Assembly (NCBI GenBank): GCA_963750495.1
Contig: CAVVQV010000014.1
Coordinates: forward strand, 1-64,000
DNA length: 64,000 nt
Origin: JANLYC01 sp963750495
GTDB lineage: Bacteria > Actinomycetota > Actinomycetes > Propionibacteriales > Nocardioidaceae
Reading direction: 5' to 3'
The translations under genes and the position numbers were made by a program. The number at the start of each line of letters is the position of its first letter. Within the stretch, counting starts at the first letter, position 1. Under the pieces are notes generated by a model. That model searched no databases and had not been told where the DNA came from. It was given only the letters and a program-made list of their open reading frames with translations. Of this stretch, positions 56,669-64,000 are shown one piece after another.

Positions 56669-57529
56669 GTGAGCCAGGACTCGACGACGGGTACGGCGAC
56701 GGCCACCGCCGGCCGGTCAGGTCGACGGCGCCTCAGGCCGGACGAGTTCGTCCCCCGCCTCGTGCCGCGCCTGACCGACTACTGGCTGACGGTCTACAAG
56801 CGCACCTGGCGCGGGTCGGTGATCACCAGCTTCCTCATGCCGTTCCTCTACCTCACCGCCATGGGTGTCGGGCTGGGCAGCTTCGTCGACAAGAACTCCG
56901 CCACGGATGCTCTGGGTGGAGTCAGCTACCTCGCGTTCATCGCGCCCGGCCTGCTGGCGACCACAGCCATGCAGGCCGGGGTGGGTGAGTCGACCTACCC
57001 GGTGATGGCCGGGTTCAAGTGGCAGCGCTTCTACTACTCGATGGCCGCCACTCCGCTGCGGGTCGCCGACGTCGCGGCAGGTCAGTTGGCGTTCGTGGCC
57101 TTCCGCATCGCCCTGACCTGCGCCGTCTTCCTCGGTGTGCTGGCGGCGTACGGTGCCCTCGCCGGCCCCGTGGGCGGTCTGGCGGCTCTCGCCGTGTCGG
57201 TGCTCGTGGGGCTGGCGTACGCGACCCCGATCATGGGGTTGTCGGCCCGGCTCAAGAGCGACAGTGGCTTCTCCCTGGTGTTCCGGCTCGGTCTGATGCC
57301 GATGTTCTTGTTCAGCGGTGCGTTCTTCCCGATCTCACAGCTGCCGCAAGCCATCACCTGGGTCGCCTACGCGACGCCGATCTGGCACGGCGTCGAGCTG
57401 TCGCGCAGCCTCACGCTCGGGACCGCGTCGTGGTTGCCGGCGTTCGGTCACCTCGCCTACCTGCTGGTGTGGTTGCTCGTCGGTTGGTACTACTGCATCA
57501 CCGGCTTCGCGAAGAAGCTCTCGTCATGA
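56669..57529 (+). CDS. ABC-2 type permease (first)
   Basis: This 286-residue integral membrane subunit of the exporter has six hydrophobic helices with the ABC-2 motif region FSGAFFPISQLPQAITWVAYATP near the C-terminus (residues ~205-235), and VYKRTWRGSVITSFLMPFLY at the N-terminal cytoplasmic-helix junction. GTG 56669 is 48 nt after the ATPase stop. Its stop overlaps the next gene by 4 nt. It has the usual NodJ/DrrB-like composition. Homologous to the second permease, so the pair likely forms a heterodimeric channel. Confidence 0.92.
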   Translation: MSQDSTTGTATATAGRSGRRRLRPDEFVPRLVPRLTDYWLTVYKRTWRGSVITSFLMPFLYLTAMGVGLGSFVDKNSATDALGGVSYLAFIAPGLLATTAMQAGVGESTYPVMAGFKWQRFYYSMAATPLRVADVAAGQLAFVAFRIALTCAVFLGVLAAYGALAGPVGGLAALAVSVLVGLAYATPIMGLSARLKSDSGFSLVFRLGLMPMFLFSGAFFPISQLPQAITWVAYATPIWHGVELSRSLTLGTASWLPAFGHLAYLLVWLLVGWYYCITGFAKKLSS

Positions 57530-58362
57530 CCGCCCCGACCGGAACCGCGCCGGACCTCGAACGCCGCAGCCTTGGCCCGCGCGTCAGCCTGCCGTTCCTG
57601 GGTGGACGGCCCTGGCGGATCGTCGAGCGCAACTACCTGGTCTACAAGCGGGGCTGGTTCGTGTTCGTCACCGGCATGCTCGAGCCGATCCTCTACCTGC
57701 TGTCGATCGGCATCGGCGTGGGCGGCCTGGTCGGTGACTTCACGCTGGCTGACGGCAGCAAGGTCGGGTACGTCGACTTCGTCGCGCCGGCGATGCTGGC
57801 CGCCTCGGCGATGAACGGCGCCTTGTTCGACTCGACCTACAACATCTTCTTCCGGATGAAGTACGCCAAGCTCTACGACGCGATGCTGGCCACCCCGATC
57901 CGGCCCACCGACGTGGCTCGGGGCGAGATCACCTGGGCGCTGCTGCGTGGGGCGATCTACTCGGCGGTCTTCATCGTGGTCATGTTGGCGTTCGGCCTGG
58001 TGTCGTCGTGGTGGATGCTGCTGGCGTTGCCGGCGACGATGCTGATCGGGTTCGCGTTCGCCGGGGCCGGGATGGCGCTGACGACCTGGATGCGCACCTG
58101 GCAGGACTTCGAGTACATCCAGCTGTCGATCACGCCGATGTTCCTGTTCTCTGCGACGTTCTTCCCGGTGTCGACCTACCCCGACACGGTCGAGGCCATC
58201 GTGCGCTGGACGCCGCTCTACCAGGGCGTCGTGCTGTGCCGCGAGATGGCACTCGGGGCGATGGGCTGGGATGCGGTGATCGCGGTCATCTACCTGGCCG
58301 CCATGGGCCTGGTAGGCCTGTTCGTCGCCGGCCGCCGCGTCGGCACCCTCCTCCTCAAGTAG
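57526..58362 (+). CDS. ABC-2 type permease (second)
   Basis: This 278-residue second membrane subunit is related to the first: VERNYLVYKRGWFVFVTGMLEPILYLLSIGIGVG at the N-terminus and FLFSATFFPVSTYPDTVEAIVRWTPLYQGV near the C-terminus. Six helices are predicted. The ATG overlaps the preceding stop (ATGA), so the two are translationally coupled. The gene ends just before a 50-bp palindrome shared with the convergent TetR gene. The frame is open upstream to 57019, which is only an out-of-frame shadow of the first permease. Confidence 0.92.
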   Translation: MTAPTGTAPDLERRSLGPRVSLPFLGGRPWRIVERNYLVYKRGWFVFVTGMLEPILYLLSIGIGVGGLVGDFTLADGSKVGYVDFVAPAMLAASAMNGALFDSTYNIFFRMKYAKLYDAMLATPIRPTDVARGEITWALLRGAIYSAVFIVVMLAFGLVSSWWMLLALPATMLIGFAFAGAGMALTTWMRTWQDFEYIQLSITPMFLFSATFFPVSTYPDTVEAIVRWTPLYQGVVLCREMALGAMGWDAVIAVIYLAAMGLVGLFVAGRRVGTLLLK

Positions 58363-58402
58363 CACCCCCTTCCCCGGCTGAGCATCTGCCTCCCTGGCCG
58401 TC

Positions 58403-58452
58403 CGCGTTTGCCTAGTTCACAAGCCAGCTGGCTTGTGAACCAGGCAAACGCG
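58403..58452. terminator. 50-bp near-perfect palindrome between convergent operons
   Basis: Arm 58403-58427 (CGCGTTTGCCT, then A, then GTTCACAAGCCAG) is complementary to 58428-58452 with only one mismatch (a G-U in RNA) and no unpaired loop bases between arms. It starts 41 bp after the ABC permease stop and ends 10 bp before the TetR stop, so it should end transcription from both sides. It is long enough to extrude as a cruciform. Confidence 0.75.
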
Positions 58453-58461
58453 CCTCTGCGA

Positions 58462-59298
58462 CTACAGGTTTGCCTTGCCGGCGTCGGCGGGCTGAGCCAC
58501 GGGGTACGCCGGTTCGGCGGAGTCCGCCACCTCCGTGAGCAGCGCCCGCAGTCGCGGCCAGTCGTCCCCGAAGTTCAGGTCGCGCCCGTTGTCCTCGAGC
58601 ATGGCGCGGAAAAGGGCGCCGGACGCGATCAGTCCGGAGTCGACGTGCTTGAAGACCTCGAGGGTGACCGTGCCGTAGAGCCGGTTCCAGGCCCGCATCA
58701 GGACCCAGTTCAGGCCGATCGGCATGTCGGGGAAGTCGCAAGGCAGTACTCCGGCCGCGCGCTGCGCGTTCAACGAGCTCAGCGCATCGGGGTCGAGCTC
58801 CTCGTCCGCCGGGACGGGGAAGGCGTACCGGTCCCACAGCCGCTGGTAGATCTCGCCGTAGAAGTGCGCGAACTCCCGGACGCCGTCGTCCGGCTCGGTC
58901 CCGTCCTCCTTCGACACCGCCGGGTTGGCGAACAACAGGCTGAACTCCTCGCGATGACTCAACGCCCAGTGTCGGAAGCCGTACGCGGCAGCGATGATCT
59001 GGGCGCCTGGGTCGTCGTCGGTGAAACGGTCGCGCCACCGCGTCATCGTGGTGAGCACGTCTGCGTAGATCGAGCGGCCGATGAGCAGCACGAGCTCCTG
59101 GTAGCTGTCGACGTAGCGGTACAGCGCCGGGGCGGTCATGCCCATCTCGGCCGCCACGGCACGCAGCGACAGGCCGTCTCCCTTGTCCATCAGGCGGCGG
59201 GACACCTCGACGATCTCGTCGTACGTCGCCTGCCGTTGACGTTCACGGCGGGTCAGCGGTACCTCGGCGGCCTCCGCAACCGGAACTGCTTCGGTCAT
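58462..59298 (-). CDS. TetR-family transcriptional regulator
   Basis: This 278-residue TetR regulator has an N-terminal helix-turn-helix (RRERQRQATYDEIVEVSRRLMDKG...LSLRAVAAEMGMTAPALYRYVDSYQELVLLIG, ~20-75) and a long C-terminal ligand-binding domain (~80-278) of the WHG type. The start ATG 59298 follows GAGGAG. It is divergent from an MMPL transporter, with an AT-rich intergenic region containing TGTTAACA and an imperfect dyad. The obvious hypothesis is that it represses the transporter and itself. Its 3' end lies 10 nt from a long palindrome. Confidence 0.92.
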   Translation of the reverse strand: MTEAVPVAEAAEVPLTRRERQRQATYDEIVEVSRRLMDKGDGLSLRAVAAEMGMTAPALYRYVDSYQELVLLIGRSIYADVLTTMTRWRDRFTDDDPGAQIIAAAYGFRHWALSHREEFSLLFANPAVSKEDGTEPDDGVREFAHFYGEIYQRLWDRYAFPVPADEELDPDALSSLNAQRAAGVLPCDFPDMPIGLNWVLMRAWNRLYGTVTLEVFKHVDSGLIASGALFRAMLEDNGRDLNFGDDWPRLRALLTEVADSAEPAYPVAQPADAGKANL

Positions 59299-59332
59299 CG
59301 GGACTCCTCTCCAACTGGTCCATCATAAACGC

Positions 59333-59375
59333 TTGACAATCTAGTGAACATCGTAAACAGTTACTGATGTTAACA
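59333..59375. promoter_or_regulatory. Divergent promoter/operator between TetR and MMPL genes
   Basis: This AT-rich segment is unlike its surroundings. A TTGACA box (59333-59338) could serve the plus strand. The minus strand has TAGATT (59338-59343). An imperfect 9-bp dyad, GTGAACATC (59344-59352) with GATGTTAAC (59366-59374), and the perfect palindrome TGTTAACA (59368-59375) are plausible TetR operator parts. Confidence 0.45.
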
Positions 59376-59407
59376 ACAGTGACATGATATCGCGAGAGGC
59401 GAAACAG

Positions 59408-61618
59408 ATGATCCGGCGATGGGGTGCCGTGGTGGCACGTAGGGCAACAGCAGTGCTTGTCAGCGGGGTGGCCGCTCTGGTGCTGTGCATCGGATACGGG
59501 GTGGGCGTCTTCGGCTCGCTCAGCAACGGGGGGTTCGACGACCCCGCCAGCGAGTCGGCGAAGGAGGTGGCATCGGAGTCCGCGACCTTCACCAGCCATG
59601 ACGCGGACGTGGTGGCGATCTACTCCAGCAACGACCTGGCTGCCACCGACCCCGCTTTCGAGGGCTCGGTCAAGGACGTCGTCGCAGGGCTACCGGCTCA
59701 CGCCGTCGTCCGCGTCCAGCCCTACTACGCACCGCACGCCAAGGGACTCGTCAGCGCCGACGGGCACGCCGCCATGGTCGTCCTGACTCTCATCGGCGTC
59801 ACCCAGGACGACAAGCACGCCAGCTATGAGGACATCAAGGACAAGCTCGAGGCAACCGGTCTCACCACCAACGTGGGCGGCCCCTGGGCGGTCTTCGGTG
59901 ACGTGAACGAGTCCGTGAGTGCCGACATCGCGCGCGCCGAGTCCATGACGATGCCGCTGGTGTTCCTCCTCAGCCTGGTCATCTTCGGCAGTGTCGTCGC
60001 GGCGCTCATGCCCGGTCTCATCGGCGCGATCGCCGTGTTCGGGGCCTTCGCATCGCTGCGACTGCTCACCAACGTCACCGACGTGTCCGTGTTCGCGATC
60101 AACATCATCACGCTGATCGGGATGGGTCTGGCCATCGACTACGCGCTGTTCGTCGTGAGCCGCTTCCGCGAGGAGCTCGCGGCCCAGCCGGGCACCGAGC
60201 GCGAGCACGTTCATGCTGCCGTGGCACGCACGATCGCGACCGCTGGCCGCACCGTGCTCTTCTCAGGCCTCACGGTTGCAGCCTCGATGTCGTCGCTGCT
60301 GATCTTCCCGCAGAACTTCCTGCGGTCGATGGGGTATGGCGGCGTCGCTGCCGTGCTCGTCGCGATGACCGCCGCCCTGACGATCCTGCCTGCCCTGCTC
60401 GCTGTGCTCGGTCCGCGCATCGACGCGGGTCGGATGCCGTGGCGACGCGGACGCCGGACCACACTCGTGACCGGGTCTCCGGTCGTGTCGCGGTGGGCCA
60501 AGGTGGCTCACAGCGTGATGCGGCGACCGGTCGTCTACCTCGTGGCGATCACGGCGGCGTTGTTCGCGCTGGCCACGCCGTTCCTCTCCACCAGCTGGGG
60601 CAGTGTCGACTACCGCGTCCTGCCGGCCAGCGCCCCCAGCCATGGGGCCGCGCTCGTCCAGGCGGAGCGCTTCGGTGGCGAGACCTCGACCGCCAGCGTC
60701 ATGCTCAGCAGCGCCAGCAGCAGTGAGGTGACGTCGTACGTCGCCGCGCTCGGCGCCGTCGACGGAGTGTCATCGGCCCGGATCGTCGACCGAACCAACG
60801 ATCCGGCCGATGAGGCTGCGCTCATCGAGGTCAGGTGGAGTGGCAACAGCCAGACCGAACGCTCACACCAGATCGTGCAGCAGCTCCGCGAGGTCGACCC
60901 AGGGCCTGGCGCCTCGGCCCTGGTCGGCGGATCCGCGGCCGAGAGCGTCGACCTGATCCACTCGATCGGCAAGCACCTGCCCTGGATGGGCCTCATCGTG
61001 GTCGCCGTCATGCTGGTGCTGCTGTTCCTGGCCTTCGGATCGCTGGTGCTGCCGGTCAAGGCCGTCCTCATGAACACGGTCTCGATCGGTGCGTCGTTCG
61101 GCGTCGTCACGTGGATCTTCGCCGACGGACACCTGTCGGGACTGTTGGGGTTCACCTCACCCGGCTTCCTGGACGCGACCCAGCCCATCCTCATGCTGGG
61201 GATCCTGTTCGGGCTGTCGATGGACTACGAGGTCTTCCTCCTGTCCCGCATCCGCGAGGAATGGGATCGCACGCACGACAACACGGCCTCGGTGGCCACG
61301 GGTCTGGAGCGGAGTGGCCGCATCATCACCAGCGCGGCGCTGCTGCTGGCGGTCGTGATCGGCGGGTTCGCCACCTCAGGCATCGTCTTCCTGAAGATGA
61401 TCGGGATCGGGATGCTCGTGGCGGTCCTGCTCGACGCCACCGTCGTCCGCGCCCTGCTCGTCCCGGCCACGATGCGACTGCTCGGCGACGCCAACTGGTG
61501 GGCTCCCGGTCCGTTGCGGCGGTGGTGGGAGCGGCACGGCCTGCGTGAGCACGACAGACAGCCCACACCAGTCGGCCCGGTTGAGGAACTGGTCGGCGCT
61601 GGTTCACCCCGAGCCTGA
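59408..61618 (+). CDS. MMPL-family (RND) transporter, TetR-linked
   Basis: This ~736-residue MMPL-type exporter has two six-helix halves with large external loops. Conserved motifs are GMGLAIDYALFVVSRFREEL and GLSMDYEVFLLSRIREEWDRTHDNTASVATGLERSGRIITSAAL. ATG 59408 is preferred because GAGAGG lies 8 nt upstream; ATG 59384 gives eight extra residues. The TetR gene lies divergently 85-110 bp away with an operator-like AT-rich gap. It is homologous to the MMPL gene at 23630, but each has its own context. Substrate unknown, plausibly a lipid or hydrophobic toxin. Confidence 0.92.
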   Translation: MIRRWGAVVARRATAVLVSGVAALVLCIGYGVGVFGSLSNGGFDDPASESAKEVASESATFTSHDADVVAIYSSNDLAATDPAFEGSVKDVVAGLPAHAVVRVQPYYAPHAKGLVSADGHAAMVVLTLIGVTQDDKHASYEDIKDKLEATGLTTNVGGPWAVFGDVNESVSADIARAESMTMPLVFLLSLVIFGSVVAALMPGLIGAIAVFGAFASLRLLTNVTDVSVFAINIITLIGMGLAIDYALFVVSRFREELAAQPGTEREHVHAAVARTIATAGRTVLFSGLTVAASMSSLLIFPQNFLRSMGYGGVAAVLVAMTAALTILPALLAVLGPRIDAGRMPWRRGRRTTLVTGSPVVSRWAKVAHSVMRRPVVYLVAITAALFALATPFLSTSWGSVDYRVLPASAPSHGAALVQAERFGGETSTASVMLSSASSSEVTSYVAALGAVDGVSSARIVDRTNDPADEAALIEVRWSGNSQTERSHQIVQQLREVDPGPGASALVGGSAAESVDLIHSIGKHLPWMGLIVVAVMLVLLFLAFGSLVLPVKAVLMNTVSIGASFGVVTWIFADGHLSGLLGFTSPGFLDATQPILMLGILFGLSMDYEVFLLSRIREEWDRTHDNTASVATGLERSGRIITSAALLLAVVIGGFATSGIVFLKMIGIGMLVAVLLDATVVRALLVPATMRLLGDANWWAPGPLRRWWERHGLREHDRQPTPVGPVEELVGAGSPRA

Positions 61619-61701
61619 GCGCCGCGCGACGGCCGACCCGTCCGGTCCGTCCCGCCACGCCCTCAGCGGCACGGCGGCACGGACTGGGCGGGTCGAGGTG
61701 T

Positions 61702-61707
61702 CAGACT
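61702..61707 (+). promoter_or_regulatory. -10-like box for the MTAP gene
   Basis: CAGACT ends 7 nt before ATG 61715 with no Shine-Dalgarno. Confidence 0.3.
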
Positions 61708-61714
61708 GACGCGC

Positions 61715-62512
61715 ATGTCTGATGTTCGGGCTGAGATCGCCGTCATCGGCGGTTCGGGCTTCTACGAGTTCCTCGACTGGCCGACCGACATCGCAGTGGC
61801 GACTCCCTACGGCGACCCGTCAGCCCCTGTCTCGGTGGGTCGGGTCAACGGTCGCGCCGTGGCGTTCCTGCCGCGGCACGGGCGCCACCATGAGTTCCCT
61901 GCGCACCGGGTCAACTACCGCGCGAACCTGTGGGCGCTGCGCTCACTCGGCGTACGCCGCATCCTCGCCCCGTGTGCAGTCGGCAGCCTCCGGACCGAGC
62001 TGGGACCGGGGGCGGTCGTCGTGCCTGACCAGCTGGTCGACCGGACGACGTCTCGCGTCCAGACGTTCTTCGACGCCGGCGCCTGCCACGTCGGCTTCGC
62101 TGACCCGTACTGTCCGAGCCTCCGCAACTCACTGACCGCTGCTGATGACGAGATCGTCGACGGGGGAGCCATGGTGGTGATCGAGGGGCCCCGCTTCTCC
62201 ACGAGAGCCGAGTCGCAGTGGTATGCCGCCCAGGGGTGGTCACTCGTCAACATGACCGGTCATCCCGAAGCCGTCCTGGCTCGCGAGCTGGCGTTGTGCT
62301 ACGCCGCCATCGCGCTGGTCACCGACCGCGACGCCGGCGTCAGCAGCGACGAGTCGGTCAACCAGGCCGACGTGTTCGCCGCCTTCGCAGATAACCTCGA
62401 CCGGCTGCGAGACCTGCTCGTCGGCGTGATCGACAAGCTCCCCGAGATCCGGACCGGCTGTGCTTGCGAGCACGCCCTGGACGGCTTCGACCTACCGATC
62501 ACGCTGCCATGA
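61715..62512 (+). CDS. mtnP: S-methyl-5'-thioadenosine / purine nucleoside phosphorylase
   Basis: This 265-residue enzyme phosphorolyses methylthioadenosine (or a related nucleoside) in methionine salvage. Family motifs are EIAVIGGSGFYEF, RHGRHHEFPAHRVNYRANLWALRSLGVRRI, APCAVGSLRTELGPGAVVVPDQLVDRT, EGPRFSTRAESQWYAAQGWSLVNMTGHPEA and the catalytic-pocket TDRDAGV. No other methionine-salvage genes are visible. A CAGACT box lies 7 nt before the ATG. The distinction between MTA and 5'-deoxyadenosine or hypoxanthine substrates cannot be made by eye. Confidence 0.93.
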   Translation: MSDVRAEIAVIGGSGFYEFLDWPTDIAVATPYGDPSAPVSVGRVNGRAVAFLPRHGRHHEFPAHRVNYRANLWALRSLGVRRILAPCAVGSLRTELGPGAVVVPDQLVDRTTSRVQTFFDAGACHVGFADPYCPSLRNSLTAADDEIVDGGAMVVIEGPRFSTRAESQWYAAQGWSLVNMTGHPEAVLARELALCYAAIALVTDRDAGVSSDESVNQADVFAAFADNLDRLRDLLVGVIDKLPEIRTGCACEHALDGFDLPITLP

Positions 62513-62555
62513 CGCCTATCCGGATCCTGTCCCCTCACCGAGGAGAACCACCAAC

Positions 62556-63251
62556 GTGCGCAGAATAGCGATCAGCTTCGCCGTGCTTGCGGTTCTCCTC
62601 ATAGGAGGCGACCGCCTCGCTGTGCACTTCGTCGAGGACCATGTCGCCACCTACGTGATGCATCGCGAGAACCTGTCGTCGAAGCCGAACGTCGAGATCA
62701 AGGGCTTCCCGTTCCTGACCCAGGTGATGTCGAACGACATCTCCAAGGTCACGATGACCCTGCCTGCGGTCCAGGCCAAGACCGGTGCCACCAAGGAGGT
62801 CCGGATCGAAGACATTGCGGTCACATTCACCGGCGTGCACACGAGCGACCGGTTCCAGCAGGTGACGGCCGACCAGATGACCGGGAGCGCGCTGATCCCC
62901 TACTCCGCAGTGAGCGCCCTCGGGCCGTTCAAGGCGAAGTACGGCGGCAAGGGGAGCGCAGGAGCCGGCATGATCTCGCTCACGCCCGACAAGAAGTCCG
63001 GATTGCCGAGCACCGTCAGTGTCGACGTGGGCGTGGCGGTGTCTGACGGCACCATTGCCTTCGTCGGAACCAACGGGGCGACCCGCATCGCCCCGATCCC
63101 GACCACCCTGCGCCCGCTGCTCACATCGCTCGTGCGCAGCTCGCATCCGATCTACGGCCTGCCGCGCAGCTTCACCATCACGGCGCTGGACGTCCAGCAG
63201 GACGGCATCCAGGTTTCGCTCGCCGGACGGCACGTGGAAATGGCCCGATGA
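62556..63251 (+). CDS. DUF2993 (LmeA-like) exported protein
   Basis: This 231-residue protein has an N-terminal uncleaved anchor or signal (VRRIAISFAVLAVLLIGGDRLAV) followed by a DUF2993 domain: NVEIKGFPFLTQVMSNDISKVTMTLPAV, EVRIEDIAVTFTGVH, and VRSSHPIYGLPRSFTITALDVQQDGIQVSLAG. The mycobacterial member LmeA binds phosphoinositide and affects lipoglycan maturation, so a cell-envelope lipid role is possible. GTG 62556 is supported by AGGAGA 9 nt upstream. Its stop overlaps the next gene (ATGA), an NAD-dependent epimerase, so the two may act in the same envelope pathway. Confidence 0.85.
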   Translation: MRRIAISFAVLAVLLIGGDRLAVHFVEDHVATYVMHRENLSSKPNVEIKGFPFLTQVMSNDISKVTMTLPAVQAKTGATKEVRIEDIAVTFTGVHTSDRFQQVTADQMTGSALIPYSAVSALGPFKAKYGGKGSAGAGMISLTPDKKSGLPSTVSVDVGVAVSDGTIAFVGTNGATRIAPIPTTLRPLLTSLVRSSHPIYGLPRSFTITALDVQQDGIQVSLAGRHVEMAR

Positions 63252-64000
63252 GGGTGCTGGTCACCGGCGCGGCAGGCTTCATCGCCGGCGTCGTCTGGTC
63301 TCAGCTGGAATCGGCGGGCCACGAGGTGATCGGTGTGGACGCGTTCATTCCCCAGGCCCATCGCGGCCGGGGAGAGGCGCACCCACGGGTCGAGGAGATT
63401 CACCGCGCCGACGTCCGCGAGCTCGACCACGTGCGACGGCTGCTCGACGGGGTCGACGTCGTCTGCCACCAGGCGGCGATGGTCGGCGCCGGAGTCACGC
63501 CGGCAGACCTGCCGCTGTACGCCGGACACAATGACCTGGGTACCGCGGTGCTGCTGGCAGCCATGGCCGAGGCCGGAACCCGCCGCCTGGCCCTCGCGTC
63601 GTCGATGGTCGTGTACGGCGACGGCCGCTACCGGTGCGCCGAGCACGGCGACCAGCCGGCCACCCGTCGCGAGCTCGACGCGCTGACTGCGGGGTCGTTC
63701 GAGGTCGGTTGTCCGCAGTGCGGCCAGGCGATGGACTGGGCACTGGTCGACGAAGAGGCGCGGCTCCAGCCGCGCAGCAGCTACGCAGCGAGCAAGCTCG
63801 CCCAGGAGCACTACGCCCTCGCCTGGGCACGACAGCTGCCCGGGTCGGTCGTGGCCTTGCGGTATCACAACGTCTACGGGCCGGGTATGCCGCGTGACAC
63901 CCCCTACTCCGGCGTCGCGGCCATGTTCCGGTCGGCACTGGAGTCGGGCCGGGCGCCTACGGTGTACGAGGACGGCGGCCAGATGCGCGACTTCGTGCAC
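63248..64000 (+). CDS. NAD-dependent epimerase with zinc-ribbon-like insert (partial; runs off window)
   Basis: The first 251 residues of a short-chain dehydrogenase/epimerase are visible; the C-terminus lies beyond the window. The dinucleotide motif is VTGAAGFIAG, with SSMVVYGDG and SYAASKLAQEHY (Tyr/Lys catalytic pair), and the substrate region is RYHNVYGPGMPRDTPYS. Between VYGDG and the YxxxK it carries an insert, YRCAEHG ... VGCPQCGQAMDW, with Cys residues like a zinc ribbon. A similar insert is known from memory in dTDP-L-rhamnose 4-epimerase-type enzymes. The ATG overlaps the DUF2993 stop by 4 nt. Function in sugar-nucleotide metabolism is inferred. Confidence 0.85.
   Translation, partial: MRVLVTGAAGFIAGVVWSQLESAGHEVIGVDAFIPQAHRGRGEAHPRVEEIHRADVRELDHVRRLLDGVDVVCHQAAMVGAGVTPADLPLYAGHNDLGTAVLLAAMAEAGTRRLALASSMVVYGDGRYRCAEHGDQPATRRELDALTAGSFEVGCPQCGQAMDWALVDEEARLQPRSSYAASKLAQEHYALAWARQLPGSVVALRYHNVYGPGMPRDTPYSGVAAMFRSALESGRAPTVYEDGGQMRDFVH

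Overview
The window looks like chromosome from a GC-rich actinobacterium, probably a member of the Nocardioidaceae. That placement is an inference. It rests on the strong G/C third-position bias, an E. coli-length ThyA next to DHFR, RNase J, a ClgR-type regulator, an Eis-like acetyltransferase, a SigE-family sigma factor, an Lhr/Nei2 pair, and many promoters that appear to give leaderless mRNAs.

Layout. (1) 0.1-4.7 kb: a compact Tad/Flp pilus locus (TadA ATPase, TadB, TadC, a 55-residue Flp-like peptide, three TadE/TadG-like pseudopilins), followed by a secreted Ig-like protein. (2) 6-7.2 kb, minus strand: a 61-residue small protein and a sulfotransferase. (3) 7.3-11.2 kb: paaABCDE, the phenylacetyl-CoA epoxidase operon. 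PaaB carries an N-terminal extension that coincides with a dispersed DNA repeat. (4) 11.3-17.3 kb: a small membrane protein, thyA-dfrA, dapA-rnj and a polytopic membrane protein. (5) 18.2-23.4 kb: the most unusual block, a tightly packed cassette of sigma factor, small soluble protein, cytoplasmic subtilisin (S8) with a hexapeptide-repeat linker, and TPR-CHAT protease. (6) 23.6-29.7 kb: an MMPL transporter, galE plus a translationally coupled metallophosphatase, an Eis-like acetyltransferase, and a convergent P-loop protein with a degenerate Walker A. (7) 29.8-37.5 kb: ftsK, a membrane/RodZ-like fusion, rimO, pgsA, cinA and clgR. This is conserved actinobacterial gene order, but clgR appears frameshifted at its 3' end.

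(8) 37.5-42.3 kb: a degraded accessory islet. It holds a YunG-like protein, a methyltransferase, an IS110-type transposase remnant between imperfect direct repeats, a DUF222/HNH nuclease pseudogene with two frameshifts, a copy of the dispersed repeat and a small ABM-like protein. (9) 42.3-51 kb: a cupin, Nei2, an S9 peptidase, the large Lhr helicase and a GNAT acetyltransferase. (10) 51.2-53.5 kb: fhs and a cyclodeaminase-family gene (one-carbon metabolism), the latter apparently starting at CTG. (11) 53.5-58.4 kb: a SigE-family sigma factor with a membrane-anchored beta-propeller partner, under a promoter that looks ECF-autoregulated, divergent from a three-gene ABC exporter. (12) 58.4-64 kb: a TetR/MMPL divergent pair behind a 50-bp near-perfect palindrome, an MTA phosphorylase, a DUF2993 lipoprotein-like protein and a sugar-nucleotide epimerase with a zinc-ribbon-like insert that runs off the window.

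The best candidate for an undescribed system is the sigma/small protein/S8/TPR-CHAT cassette. It pairs two intracellular protease types with a transcription initiation factor and a possible inhibitor of it. This resembles the logic of the type III-E Craspase, where a TPR-CHAT protease cuts a protein that restrains a sigma factor. No tRNA, rRNA or CRISPR array was found. All database-level statements are from memory and were not searched.
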